Positions 26,770 through 35,902 of a stretch of 64,000 nucleotides of DNA are shown in pieces. The notes beneath the pieces were generated by a model. The model ran no database searches and was not told where the DNA came from. It worked only from the letters and a program-made list of their open reading frames with translations. The stretch comes from CAZNLH01 sp964573995 (GTDB lineage: Bacteria; Gemmatimonadota; CAZMKB01; CAZNLH01), in assembly GCA_964573995.1 (NCBI GenBank), contig CAZNLH010000010.1, positions 1 through 64,000 on the forward strand. The letters are read 5' to 3'. Within the stretch, counting starts at the first letter, position 1. Each line of letters opens with the position of its first letter. A program made the translations under genes and the position numbers.

Positions 26770-26955
26770 TTATTGATTCCTTCTCCGGTTCTTCCGCCTG
26801 GCGGCGTTCGCCTTTCTCTTCCGCCGTTCACTCGGTTTCTCAAAGTGGCGATGTTTCCTTAAATCAGAGAGTATACCGGCCTTTTCACACTTTTTCTTGA
26901 AGCGGCGTAATGCCCTCTCAAACGACTCGTTTTCCTTGACTCTGACTTCCATCAT
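26770..26955 (-). CDS. rpsU: 30S ribosomal protein S21
   Basis: A 61-residue basic protein of the 30S platform near the anti-Shine-Dalgarno. The sequence MMEVRVKENESFERALRRFK followed by a lysine/arginine-rich tail ending RRKNRRRNQ is typical. It is the first gene of the rpsU-mutS2-dnaG-rpoD set. It has its own consensus promoter 117 bases upstream and a terminator 150 bases downstream. Confidence 0.95.
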   Translation of the reverse strand: MMEVRVKENESFERALRRFKKKCEKAGILSDLRKHRHFEKPSERRKRKANAARRKNRRRNQ

Positions 26956-27071
26956 CTTCTCCCCCCTCTCCCCTGTCTGAAAGGTTCAAAGAGAGGGGGT
27001 GCAAACAGATGCTCACCACAAACACCCCTTTACAGTTTGGTATCGGTTAGATTGGTAACATTACCCATTAA

Positions 27072-27100
27072 AATATAACTGATTGCAATAAACGTGTCAA
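27072..27100 (-). promoter_or_regulatory. Sigma-70 promoter of rpsU operon
   Basis: Minus-strand TTGACA (27095-27100), a 17-base spacer, and TATATT (27072-27077). It lies in an AT-rich gap containing short palindromic TAACGTTA/GTAACATTAC elements. It would give a leader of about 110 bases before rpsU. Confidence 0.8.
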
Positions 27101-27240
27101 GAAGTCCGTAAAGGTTCAAATACTACCCATCAAATGATAATAATGTTATTATTAGTAACGTTATGCCCTGCCAGGCAAAATCCAATCAGTAATTGTGTTC
27201 ATAATAGTAACGGCGCCTGATGTGTTCTCCAACGCTGAAA

Positions 27241-27582
27241 TCATCCAGGCGGCCAGGCAAAATCCCTGCCGCCAAGGAGGTGCATATGGAGGTGGAAGAC
27301 GGTCTGTCCGGCCGCTGCATTGCAATTCATGACCAGCCTGTAACCTCGATCCGCTATCTGCTCACTCCTGGCAAGGTCCCGGGCAAGAATACCCATACGG
27401 CCCAGTATGGAGGCATCTCCACTGCTCAACTTGTCGATCGATTCGATATGACGTCTTGGGATAATCAGGTAATGGACAGGAGCCTGTGGGTTCAGGTCCT
27501 TGAAGGCGATACAAAATTCGTCACGATGAACGATCTTTGCCTCAATCTCACCGGAGGCGATCTTGCAGAATATACATGGCAT
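27241..27582 (-). CDS. HIT-family (HinT-like) hydrolase
   Basis: A 113-residue histidine-triad nucleotide-binding protein, which hydrolyses purine nucleoside phosphoramidates. It starts MPCIFCKIASGEIEAKIV, has VHYLIIPRRHIES in the middle, and carries the triad HLHMHLLGG with the catalytic histidine. The length matches HinT. It is the last gene of the hrcA-dnaJ-rsmE run, 24 bases after rsmE. Its physiological role is not known. Confidence 0.93.
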   Translation of the reverse strand: MPCIFCKIASGEIEAKIVHRDEFCIAFKDLNPQAPVHYLIIPRRHIESIDKLSSGDASILGRMGILARDLARSEQIADRGYRLVMNCNAAAGQTVFHLHMHLLGGRDFAWPPG

Positions 27583-27606
27583 TCGAAGTCATTCTCCTTT
27601 CAGGGC

Positions 27607-28362
27607 CTACGATGTCTCCCTCTCAAGCCATTCGGCGATCAGGGCAAGCGCCGAGATACCGGCCGTCTCGAAACGGAGGGGACGGCCCATCAGTCTACCG
27701 CGCAGAAATCCCTTCCCGGTGATTCTATCGATTTCATCGCAATTGAACCCACCCTCCGGGCCAATAACGACAATGAACCTCTTCATCTCATTCTCAAGGA
27801 GATCCCCAACCAGCGTGCCTTCCCTGCCCGGATCGAGCAGTAGTCTCAAGTCATAGGAATTGAATTGATGCGTATCTAAAAATTGACACAGGGGGAGCGG
27901 AGTGTGGATCTGAGGGAGAAAATAGCGCCCGGATTGTTTGATAGCGGCAATGCCGACCCGTTTCCAGCGTTCGATATGCCCCTTCCACTCGTCTCTGTTC
28001 CGCTTGGCCTTTGACCATGCCGTTATCAATGGTATGAAGGCAGTCATTCCAAGTTCAGTGCTCTTCTCGACGAGCCAACCCATTCTTTCACGACTGCTCA
28101 CCCCCACGGCAAGGTCGATCTGAAAAGGCGGATGGGGAATTTGCCTGACCCCCAAGACTTCTCCACGTACCCTGTCCCCCACCTCCCTGATCTGCACGGT
28201 TATCAGCGTGCCGGTTCCATCCGTAACTTGAATCCTGTCACCCACCCCCTTTCGACAACTTCTACTGATATGCACGCCTTCCCGGTATGGAAAGGTAACC
28301 CGGCCGTCTTCGAGGTCTTCAGGAGGGATATAGAATAATTCGGACACGCCCCTCACCCCCAT
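27607..28362 (-). CDS. rsmE: 16S rRNA (uracil1498-N3)-methyltransferase
   Basis: Methylates U1498 of 16S rRNA. The 251-residue SPOUT-class protein has an N-terminal PUA-like domain and the C-terminal knot with the signature VVIGPEGGF and LRFETAGISALALI. KSTELGMTAFIPLIT is the usual middle motif. It begins seven bases after dnaJ, the common dnaJ-rsmE arrangement. A GTG five codons in is an alternative start. Confidence 0.95.
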   Translation of the reverse strand: MGVRGVSELFYIPPEDLEDGRVTFPYREGVHISRSCRKGVGDRIQVTDGTGTLITVQIREVGDRVRGEVLGVRQIPHPPFQIDLAVGVSSRERMGWLVEKSTELGMTAFIPLITAWSKAKRNRDEWKGHIERWKRVGIAAIKQSGRYFLPQIHTPLPLCQFLDTHQFNSYDLRLLLDPGREGTLVGDLLENEMKRFIVVIGPEGGFNCDEIDRITGKGFLRGRLMGRPLRFETAGISALALIAEWLERETS

Positions 28363-28369
28363 GGGTTGC

Positions 28370-29524
28370 TCAGTGTTCTCCCCATATCTTGTTCCAGAAG
28401 CTCCTGCCCCCCTGTGGGGGTTTCTGGCTCTCGACCTCCCTGAGTCCCCTGAAGAGTTTCCTCTCCTCTTCGGATAACTTTGTGGGCGTCCAGACCACTA
28501 TTCGAATCAGTTGATCGCCACGTCCTTGTCCATGGAGATGAGGGATCCCCTTACCCCTCATCCTGAGGATTTTACCCATCTGTGTCCCTGGTGGGATCGA
28601 AACCCGCGCCTTACCATTGAGCGTAGGTACATCAACCTTATCGCCCAGGGCCGCCTGAGAAAAAGTAATCGCCAGGTCATAAATAATATCGTCTCCATGC
28701 CTCATAAAATTGCCGTCCTGTTTCTCTACGATCAAGACGATAAGATCTCCCGGTGGGCCCCCCTTAATACCCCTGTTTCCCTCGCCTCTCAAGGTGATAT
28801 AATTTCCGCTCGTTACCCCCGCTGGAATCTTCACCTTGATTCTCCGCTCGGCTGTAATACGGCCCGTACCGGAACACCTCATGCACGGATCCTGCACAAT
28901 GGTTCCCTCGCCGTTACAACGTCGACAATTGGACACGTTTATGAACTGGCCGAAAATTGACCGTTGAGCACTCCGTATCTCTCCGGATCCTCCACAACTC
29001 GGACAGGTGACTGACCCCTTCCCATCTCTCGATCCGGTCCCCCGGCAAACCGGGCAGGCATCCTTCCTCTTCAACTTTATCGTCTTCTCTATACCTTCAC
29101 TGATCTCTCTCAGTGTGACTGGAACCCTTACCTGGATGTCCTCACCCCTCCTTGAGGCCGAGCCCCTCTTGGTCCTTGCGGATCCCCCGAAGAGATCATC
29201 GAATACACCGCCAAAGCCACCGAAATCACGCATGAATGCCTGCAAGGCATCGGAAAGATCGAATTCGCTGAAACCGCTGAAACCCCTGCCGGCCGCGCCT
29301 GAAAGGCCCGCGTGACCGAACTGATCGTACCTGGCCCGTTTCTGTGGGTCTTTCAAGACCTCGTAGGCCTCGGCCACCTCTTTGAAACGTTCTTCGGCCT
29401 CTTTGTTTCCCGGGTTCTTGTCCGGGTGATACTTCATGGCAAGGTTCCGGTATGCCTTCTTGATATCCCCGACATCGGCATCCTTGCCAACTCCGAGAAT
29501 TTCGTAGTAGTCTCTCTTTGTCAT
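28370..29524 (-). CDS. dnaJ: Chaperone DnaJ
   Basis: A 384-residue type I J-protein that stimulates DnaK. It has the J domain with HPD (MKYHPDKNPGN), a Gly/Phe-rich linker (SGFSEFDLSD), four zinc-binding CxxCxGxG repeats (CPVCRGTG, CPSCGGSG, CRRCNGEG, CMRCSGTG) and the C-terminal substrate domain. It lies 97 bases after hrcA. grpE and dnaK, often between them, are not here. Confidence 0.97.
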   Translation of the reverse strand: MTKRDYYEILGVGKDADVGDIKKAYRNLAMKYHPDKNPGNKEAEERFKEVAEAYEVLKDPQKRARYDQFGHAGLSGAAGRGFSGFSEFDLSDALQAFMRDFGGFGGVFDDLFGGSARTKRGSASRRGEDIQVRVPVTLREISEGIEKTIKLKRKDACPVCRGTGSRDGKGSVTCPSCGGSGEIRSAQRSIFGQFINVSNCRRCNGEGTIVQDPCMRCSGTGRITAERRIKVKIPAGVTSGNYITLRGEGNRGIKGGPPGDLIVLIVEKQDGNFMRHGDDIIYDLAITFSQAALGDKVDVPTLNGKARVSIPPGTQMGKILRMRGKGIPHLHGQGRGDQLIRIVVWTPTKLSEEERKLFRGLREVESQKPPQGGRSFWNKIWGEH

Positions 29525-29621
29525 AGCCTAACCATGCAGTTATCATCCAACGGCTCAATATCGTTCGTAAAGAGCCGGTCGAATGGATGGACATTGGAGA
29601 AGAAAGCGGACGAATACTACT

Positions 29622-30680
29622 TCAGGAGTTCAGGAACTCGGATATCATCTTCGAAGTATAGTCTACCAGTGTGATGATCTTTTCGTAAGGCATCCGTGTC
29701 GGACCTATCACTCCTATAGTCCCCCTCAGGGTACCGATCTTGTAATCAGCGGTCACTATGCTGAACGGCGTCAGGTTGGAGGCCTTGTGCTCCTCGCCTA
29801 TAGTAATCATGATCCCCTCACGTTCAGCCCGTTCGGCCAATACACGCGACAGGAAATTTCTTCTCTCGGTCAACTCGATAATCGACTTCATCCCACGCTC
29901 TGTTGAAAATTCAGGCTGATGGGCGAGAGTAGAGACGCCATCTAATACGAGTTGGCTCTCATCCATGGAAATATCGAAGACCTCATCCGCCGATTGGATA
30001 AAAAAGTTGAGCAACTCCTTGTCTCCGATACTGACATCCTTTAAACGCTCCGACAGGGTGGACCTTATATCCCCAAGCGTCAGGCCGCAAAGTCGCTGGT
30101 TAAGAAACGAAGCGGTCTCTTCGAGCCTCTCTATACTCGTCTCCATGGGCATCTCAATAAAGATGGTCTTCACCAGGCCCGATTTGACCGTGAGGACCAG
30201 GAGAATCTTGTTTAACGAGAGTTGAATGAAATCCAGATGCTCGAGGATACCCTCTTCCATCTTCGGAGCAAGGCCGACCCCCAGTTCGTGCGAAAGGACA
30301 CTCAGCACCTTTGCGGCGTGTTCGAGGATATCATCGATCACCTTCCGGTCAGGCATGAATGTAAACTTCAGGACCTTTTCTTCTTCACGGGTCAGTGCAT
30401 CCAACTTGAGGAGGTAATCGACATAATGCCTGTACGCCTTGTCCGTGGGTATCCTTCCCGCCGATCGGTGTGGATGCTCAAGGAATCCCTTTTCTTCCAG
30501 GTCACTAAGCGTGTTACGGACCGTCGCCGGACTGACGCCGAGTTTATATTTCTTGGCAAGATATCGAGAGCCTGTCGGCCTTGCGGTCTTGATGTGATTT
30601 AAGATAATGGCCTGGAGGACCTTCTTTTCGCGTTCTGTTAAATTCTGATTCAAAGGTAAACCCTGCTCTTTTACTTTCAT
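29622..30680 (-). CDS. hrcA: Heat-inducible transcription repressor HrcA
   Basis: Represses class I heat-shock genes by binding CIRCE operators; its folding depends on GroEL. The 352 residues start with the winged helix (REKKVLQAIILNHIKTARPT and VSPATVRNTLSDLEEKGFL), continue through GAF-like and dimerisation parts, and end with GVIGPTRMPYEKIITLVDY, the family hallmark. The promoter is well defined. No CIRCE inverted repeat (TTAGCACTC) is seen near it, so autoregulation is not supported here. Confidence 0.95.
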   Translation of the reverse strand: MKVKEQGLPLNQNLTEREKKVLQAIILNHIKTARPTGSRYLAKKYKLGVSPATVRNTLSDLEEKGFLEHPHRSAGRIPTDKAYRHYVDYLLKLDALTREEEKVLKFTFMPDRKVIDDILEHAAKVLSVLSHELGVGLAPKMEEGILEHLDFIQLSLNKILLVLTVKSGLVKTIFIEMPMETSIERLEETASFLNQRLCGLTLGDIRSTLSERLKDVSIGDKELLNFFIQSADEVFDISMDESQLVLDGVSTLAHQPEFSTERGMKSIIELTERRNFLSRVLAERAEREGIMITIGEEHKASNLTPFSIVTADYKIGTLRGTIGVIGPTRMPYEKIITLVDYTSKMISEFLNS

Positions 30681-30693
30681 AACTGCTTAATAA

Positions 30694-30722
30694 ATAATAC
30701 ATTAGAAGAGCGTTGTTGTCAA
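30694..30722 (-). promoter_or_regulatory. Sigma-70 promoter of hrcA
   Basis: Minus-strand TTGACA (30717-30722), 17 bases, then TATTAT (30694-30699), in the 68-base gap between dprA and hrcA. The transcript would start very near the hrcA ATG at 30680. Confidence 0.75.
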
Positions 30723-30748
30723 GTTCATAGGCCTGTTGATGGCGTATC

Positions 30749-31858
30749 CTACATAGGGCCTGGAGCACATAATATATAATACTTCCCCGGCCTCTGTTCA
30801 ACCACTCCCAGCATCTCCAGCCTCAGTAATTCCCCCAGGATCTCAGGCGTCGAAAGCCCGGATCTTTCCGATATTTCATCAATATGTACGGGTACCCGGT
30901 CAAGGTAGTCCATTAGTTTCGACGAAACGCGCGGCGGAACGGGCGGTTTCCCCTGCGAAGGCATCATGCCCTTGTTATCTTTCCCCGCCAGCCAGCCGAT
31001 CGCATCCATTACATCTTGAGCATCCAGCACGGGGATCGCGCCATCTCTCAAGAGGGCCAGGGATCCCTTGCTGTTTTCAGAGTCGATCTCCCCGGGGACG
31101 GCGAGGACAGATTTTCCCTGCTCCAGGGCGAACCCCGCAGTTATCAAGGCACCGCTCTTCTTCGGGGCTTCAATCACCACTACTGCCCTGGAGAGCCCGC
31201 TTATAATACGGTTCCGGCGTGGAAAGTTCGCCCCAAAAGGCATGGTCAAGGGGGGAAACTCAGAGACAACGGCGCCGCATTCCATGATACGTTCCATCAA
31301 CCTGGCATTCTCTCGCGGATAAGGCACATCCACTCCCGTACCGAGGATTGCAATTGTCCTGCCACCTTTTTCCAAACAACCGAGGTGAGACTCCGTATCG
31401 ATTCCCCTTGCCATGCCACTAACCACCGTGACCCCTTCCAGTGCCATCGCCCCTCCCAACCACCGTGCGATACGTCTGCCGTAAGGAGTGGCCCGACGAG
31501 TCCCCACGATTGCGACGGTGGGCCCTTCAAAACTGGAAAAATCTCCGCGAACGAAGATAACCGGTGGCGGCACATGGATATCTCGCAGGGACGGGGGATA
31601 TCCTGAGTCACAAATGGTGATCATCACGATTCCTTTTTTCTCGGAAACTTCGAGTGTCTTATCCAGGATAGCCTCATCCACGGGCTCGACCGCTTTTCTC
31701 TTCTGATCTTTGGTCTTCCTCATTGCGATCTCGAGCACATCGATCGGATCTTTGTATTTCTTCAATAAATGGAGGAGAGATTTCGCCCCCAGGTTCTTCA
31801 TCAGGCTCAACGACAGGATTGCCCTCGCCCGGCGCTTGTCTTTATAATCCGCTATCAT
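30749..31858 (-). CDS. dprA: DNA processing protein DprA
   Basis: Loads RecA on incoming single-stranded DNA during natural transformation. The 369 residues contain an N-terminal SAM-like helical part, the extended Rossmann fold with VAIVGTRRATPYGRR, VVSGMARGIDTESHLG, NFPRRNRIISGLS and SGALITAGFALEQGK, and a C-terminal winged helix (VPVHIDEISERSGLSTPEIL). All DNA-binding motifs are present. No other competence gene is in the window. Confidence 0.95.
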   Translation of the reverse strand: MIADYKDKRRARAILSLSLMKNLGAKSLLHLLKKYKDPIDVLEIAMRKTKDQKRKAVEPVDEAILDKTLEVSEKKGIVMITICDSGYPPSLRDIHVPPPVIFVRGDFSSFEGPTVAIVGTRRATPYGRRIARWLGGAMALEGVTVVSGMARGIDTESHLGCLEKGGRTIAILGTGVDVPYPRENARLMERIMECGAVVSEFPPLTMPFGANFPRRNRIISGLSRAVVVIEAPKKSGALITAGFALEQGKSVLAVPGEIDSENSKGSLALLRDGAIPVLDAQDVMDAIGWLAGKDNKGMMPSQGKPPVPPRVSSKLMDYLDRVPVHIDEISERSGLSTPEILGELLRLEMLGVVEQRPGKYYILCAPGPM

Positions 31859-32291
31859 GAGGCAACAAGCCCTTTGAAATCATAATATATTGCACTTGTT
31901 ACTAGTATTACCGCAAGGTGTTACAAGGTTATAGTCACGTAATGCTTTAAGATATTACGGCTGCACGAGCCAACAATATAACCTTCCGGTTCAGGAGAGC
32001 AGGAATGGATGATCCTCTCTACACCCTGAACCACAGTCTCTCGCGAGATTCATGCCACGCCCATCGCCTCAGAAAACCTGTCCCGTAGACGGTCGGGGGC
32101 GATAAAACCCATTACCGATAAAATAGTCATTCAGGAATGGAACCTTGGGGAGAAGAGGACAACAGTCAGAAGACTTGTAGGATTGCCGATGGAGGAGGAG
32201 CCCTGAATTTTACACTCATTGAATAATTTAAACCATCTGTTGATCAGCGTCAAGATAATAAGCATCAAGGGCCTTCTCGAGTTATTCCCCA
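31859..32291. other. Intergenic region with long hairpin
   Basis: No supportable gene in 433 bases. It contains GGTTCAGG-AGAG (31988-31999) complementary to CTCTCT ... CCTGAACC (ending 32032), which could form a long interrupted stem. A possible 27-codon frame lies in and beyond it. The left end, next to obgE, is AT-rich. Confidence 0.4.
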
Positions 32292-33305
32292 TCATCTTCC
32301 ATCGGATTCCTCTTCCAGCCCATGCCTCAATTCCTCGACCTTCATCGAGAGAGACCCAACAAGCTCGTTTATTCCCGTTCCGGACACGGCGGATACCAAG
32401 AATACTCGAAAGGCATCCCCCTGATCGATATCGGGCATCCCGGCCCCGGGCGGCATGAGGTCACACTTTGTAAGGACTATACAATAGGGTCGACTCCACA
32501 GGTCATGACTGTAGGCTCGGAGTTCTTCCCTGATCTGCCTACAATCACGAACGGGATCCCCTGAAGTTACATCGATCAGGACGGCAATCAGGAGTGTCCT
32601 CTCGATATGCCGCAAGAAACTCAGTCCCATCCCCTTTCCCCTGTGCGCGCCCTCTATGATTCCCGGAATATCGGCCACTACGAAGTTCCCATCATTGGCC
32701 TCAACCACCCCCAATACCGGCCTCAGGGTGGTGAAGGGGTATTCTGCTATCTTCGGTCTTGCCGCAGAGATCCTGGAAAGTAGAGTGGACTTACCGGCGT
32801 TCGGCAGACCTACGAGCCCAACGTCCGCAATCAGTTTCAGTTCAAGTGAGATCGTCTTCTCCTCGCCGGGGCATCCACTCTCCACCCTTGTCGGGGCCTG
32901 GTTTGTTGGACGCGCAAAACAGGCGTTTCCCCGCCCGCCCCTCCCACCCATAGCAACCACGACCTCGGCACCATCCTCCACAAGATCCGCAATGACTTCC
33001 CCCGCCGACTCATCCCTTACGAGGGTCCCCAATGGAACGGGTATCCTCAGTTCCTCTCCCTTCTTGCCGTGCTGCCGCTTACCCCTGCCATGCCCCCCGT
33101 CTCCCGCCCTGTATGACCTTCGATACCTGAAATCCATAAGCGTTGACTTGTGAGAATCGGCGACGAGGATGACACTCCCTCCCACACCACCATTTCCCCC
33201 ATCCGGCCCCCCCTTAGGCACATATTTCTCCCTGCGAAACGACATGCACCCGTCGCCACCGTTTCCTCCCCTGACCGAAATGACCGCTTCGTCAAGAAAA
33301 ATCAT
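32292..33305 (-). CDS. obgE: GTPase ObgE/CgtA
   Basis: An essential GTPase acting in 50S assembly and the stringent response. The protein is about 337 residues. It has the glycine-rich Obg fold (VRGGNGGDGCMSFRREKYVP), the G domain with G1 GLPNAGKSTLL, DIPGIIEGAHRGKG and TKCDLM, and no long C-terminal extension. The ATG at 33305 overlaps the stop of the MFS gene as ATGA, which supports it over a start four codons upstream. Its usual rplU-rpmA neighbours are absent. Confidence 0.96.
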   Translation of the reverse strand: MIFLDEAVISVRGGNGGDGCMSFRREKYVPKGGPDGGNGGVGGSVILVADSHKSTLMDFRYRRSYRAGDGGHGRGKRQHGKKGEELRIPVPLGTLVRDESAGEVIADLVEDGAEVVVAMGGRGGRGNACFARPTNQAPTRVESGCPGEEKTISLELKLIADVGLVGLPNAGKSTLLSRISAARPKIAEYPFTTLRPVLGVVEANDGNFVVADIPGIIEGAHRGKGMGLSFLRHIERTLLIAVLIDVTSGDPVRDCRQIREELRAYSHDLWSRPYCIVLTKCDLMPPGAGMPDIDQGDAFRVFLVSAVSGTGINELVGSLSMKVEELRHGLEEESDGR

Positions 33306-34549
33306 GTCCCATTCCACCCCCCTTGACCGAGTACTCCCTGCTTACTGACGATCCGGCGACGAGGACCGGCCAGTCTCATAAGGGCCACTGACAGAAAGAA
33401 TACAATCGACAAGAGGACACTCAGGAACAGGAACACCCTGTTCAAGCCGAAGTATTCGCCGATATAACCTGCAACGCTCGAAGCGAATGATCCAGCACCG
33501 AACGACAGCGTGAACGAGATTCCAAACCCCAGGCTCCTTAGGCGTTGCGGGGTATACTTTGCAATGAGGCCGTTCCCTACGGGTTGCCAGCCGAAATAAA
33601 AAAATATGAACAGGCTTGTTGCTGCTATCAGCATGCCCCCCGATGCAAATGAAGTAAGGAACAGGAAGGGAACCGCGGACAGGATCACGGAAAGCCCTAA
33701 AAGTTCAAGCCGGTATCGCTGCGACAGGTGGCCACCAAGCCATTGGCCGAAGACCCCGAGCCCGAGCGCGGCGCTGGTCACGAACCCAGCACCACGGACC
33801 GAGAGTTCCCACCTGCCGCCTCCTGCTGCTCCCATACTCAGATATGTCGGAAGGTATGTGAGATATCCCCTGTAGATGAACCCGGAGAAGACCATGATGA
33901 TGTAGAGAAATAGGAGGGGGACCCTTGCAGTATCCTCGTTGGAGCCTTCCTCCACTACCTCTTCCACTCCCTCACCCAGTCCAGTATCCAGCCAGAATGT
34001 GCTCCTCCAGCCCAGTATTGCAACTAGTCCAAACATAAATGAAAGGATCAGGTAGTCCCACCGCCAACCCACGCTTACCGCCACCCAGCCGGCGAGTGCT
34101 GGGGCGACAGCCAACCCGATGTTACCAGACATGCCGTGGTATCCAAGCGCCTTTCCCCTCAATCTAACCGCCTGTGTGAGATAAGACAGGCCCGCTGGAT
34201 GGTAGAGGCCGGCGGCAGCACCGGCCACAAGAAATCCCAGGGCCATACCCATCAATCCCCTGGATAAAAAGATCAGGAGGCAGGCCAGGGTAGACCCCAG
34301 TAGAAAGGAGATGAGGACACGCCTCGCTCCCCACCTATCCGCGAGAAGTCCCGCGGGGAGGGCGCCCATACCGTAGAGTAGATAGCCGATGTTGCCCAAT
34401 AGGCCGACACCGAAGAGATCGAGGTGAAACTCCTTCATCAATGGGATCAATATGGCCGGGAAGGTCAACATCATCGAGTGGGTAAGGGCGTGGCTTACAC
34501 CAAGAAAGAGGACCGTCCGCCTTTCCCGTGAATTCATCTTCTCTCTCAT
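33302..34549 (-). CDS. MFS transporter
   Basis: A 415-residue major facilitator with about 12 hydrophobic helices. The A-like motif appears as GLLADRWGARRVL between helices 2 and 3, followed by VAGAAAGLYHPAGLSYL, a sequence seen in a group of uncharacterised sugar/fosmidomycin-resistance-like MFS proteins. The substrate cannot be predicted. It is translationally coupled to obgE (ATGA), so expression of the two is linked. Its promoter overlaps a palindromic operator-like site at 34664-34682. Confidence 0.9.
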   Translation of the reverse strand: MREKMNSRERRTVLFLGVSHALTHSMMLTFPAILIPLMKEFHLDLFGVGLLGNIGYLLYGMGALPAGLLADRWGARRVLISFLLGSTLACLLIFLSRGLMGMALGFLVAGAAAGLYHPAGLSYLTQAVRLRGKALGYHGMSGNIGLAVAPALAGWVAVSVGWRWDYLILSFMFGLVAILGWRSTFWLDTGLGEGVEEVVEEGSNEDTARVPLLFLYIIMVFSGFIYRGYLTYLPTYLSMGAAGGGRWELSVRGAGFVTSAALGLGVFGQWLGGHLSQRYRLELLGLSVILSAVPFLFLTSFASGGMLIAATSLFIFFYFGWQPVGNGLIAKYTPQRLRSLGFGISFTLSFGAGSFASSVAGYIGEYFGLNRVFLFLSVLLSIVFFLSVALMRLAGPRRRIVSKQGVLGQGGWNGT

Positions 34550-34661
34550 GCCCTATCTCCGGTAAGTCCTGTAGAGGGGGAGTCCGTCGCCCTGCAATGA
34601 TTCAACTCATAACAGAACAGTCGCGTGGGCAAGGCGGTCCGGACGGCCGTCAGTCCCGCTA

Positions 34662-34689
34662 AATTTACAATTCAAATGTAAAATTGCAA
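34662..34689 (-). promoter_or_regulatory. MFS promoter overlapping a 19-bp palindrome
   Basis: Minus-strand TTGCAA (34684-34689), a 16-base spacer, and TAAATT (34662-34667). The spacer and -10 coincide with the near-perfect palindrome TTTACAATTCAAATGTAAA (34664-34682), in which eight of nine base pairs are symmetric. A dimeric repressor bound here would block RNA polymerase. The promoter itself is of moderate strength by consensus. Confidence 0.5.
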
Positions 34690-34802
34690 CCGGACTGCAT
34701 CAGTGCTTTGTCTTGCTATTGCATGTTTCTGCCTTGTATTTAGCAATTCAGCATACTAAATTTGGTTGAAGGATAGGAATCCACAGAAGACGAGGCGGAT
34801 TG

Positions 34803-35900
34803 ATGATCAAGAGGCGTAAGACCAGGCAGGTCATGGTCGGACATGTAGCCATCGGTGGAGACAGCCCGATCGTTGTTCAGTCCATGACCAACACGGATAC
34901 AAGGGACGTAGATTCAACGGTACGCCAGATACGGGACATGGAGGCGGCCGGTTGTGAGATCGTGCGGGTCGCCGTACCGGACATGAAGTCAGCGGAAGCA
35001 CTCGGGACGATCGTTTCCGAGAGCCCGATCCCCGTCGTCGCCGACATTCACTTCAGTCACCAGCTGGCGTTACGCGCCATCGAGATGGGTGCGGCCAAGA
35101 TCCGTATCAATCCTGGCAACATAGGGGGCAAGGACGCCCTTGAGGTCGTGGTCGTATCTGCGCAGGAACACGGCATACCGATCCGCATCGGCGTGAACGC
35201 CGGCTCTCTGGAACGGGACATCCTCGACAGGTATCGTCACCCAACCCCGGAGGCAATGGTGGAAAGCGCCAAGAGGAACATAGACTTCCTTGCAGGCCTT
35301 GATTTCGAAGACATAGTCGTATCGATCAAGTCATCGGATGTCATGACATCCGTGAGCGCATATCGAAAGATCTCCGAGATGGTAGATTACCCCCTGCACC
35401 TGGGAATCACTGAAGCCGGCGCCCCCGGTTACGGTACGGTGAAATCGTCCGTTGGCCTGGGGGCCCTGCTGATCGATGGAATAGGTGATACCATACGGGT
35501 CTCCCTGACCGGCGATCCGGTCAAGGAGATAGAAGTTGCGTATGATATCCTCCGGTCACTTCACATAAGGTCTAAGGGGCCCGAGATCATCTCCTGTCCG
35601 ACCTGCGGGCGAGTCCAGATCGATCTCGAGGCACTGGTAGAGGAGGTCGGAGAGAGGCTGAAGGGGTTATCGGAGCCGGTAAGGGTTGCAATCCTCGGTT
35701 GTGTGGTGAACGGACCTGGAGAGGCGAGGGAGGCCGACATCGGGATCGCCGGGGGAAAGGGAGTGGGAATGCTGATCAGGGAAGGAGAGTTCATAAGGCG
35801 GGTTCCAGAATGCGAACTGGTCGATGCACTGATAGAAGAAATACATGACCTGTTGAGGCAACGCAGGGGCCCGGACAGTGATCGGGACAACCGGGCTTAG
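34803..35900 (+). CDS. ispG: HMBPP synthase (flavodoxin/ferredoxin)
   Basis: Converts MEcPP to HMBPP in the non-mevalonate isoprenoid pathway. The protein is about 365 residues long, the standard bacterial form without the plant-type insert. It has the TIM-barrel start (VVQSMTNTDTRDV), ADIHFSHQLALRAIE, and the C-terminal [4Fe-4S] ligands in SCPTCGR and LGCVVNGPGEA. The ATG at 34803 follows GAGGCGG. An upstream in-frame TTG is rejected. It is divergent from the MFS gene and ends two bases before tatD on the other strand. Confidence 0.96.
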   Translation: MIKRRKTRQVMVGHVAIGGDSPIVVQSMTNTDTRDVDSTVRQIRDMEAAGCEIVRVAVPDMKSAEALGTIVSESPIPVVADIHFSHQLALRAIEMGAAKIRINPGNIGGKDALEVVVVSAQEHGIPIRIGVNAGSLERDILDRYRHPTPEAMVESAKRNIDFLAGLDFEDIVVSIKSSDVMTSVSAYRKISEMVDYPLHLGITEAGAPGYGTVKSSVGLGALLIDGIGDTIRVSLTGDPVKEIEVAYDILRSLHIRSKGPEIISCPTCGRVQIDLEALVEEVGERLKGLSEPVRVAILGCVVNGPGEAREADIGIAGGKGVGMLIREGEFIRRVPECELVDALIEEIHDLLRQRRGPDSDRDNRA

Positions 35901-35902
35901 GA

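Noticed and set aside
27170..27266. Repeated 14-mer GCCAGGCAAAATCC (27170-27183 and 27253-27266)
   Set aside because: The second copy is the coding 3' end of the HIT gene; two copies without flanking similarity do not support a mobile or regulatory repeat.
32005..32088. 27-codon frame starting MDDPLYTLNHSL after AGGAGAGCAGG
   Set aside because: It overlaps a hairpin, has no recognisable product and no promoter of quality; chance cannot be excluded.
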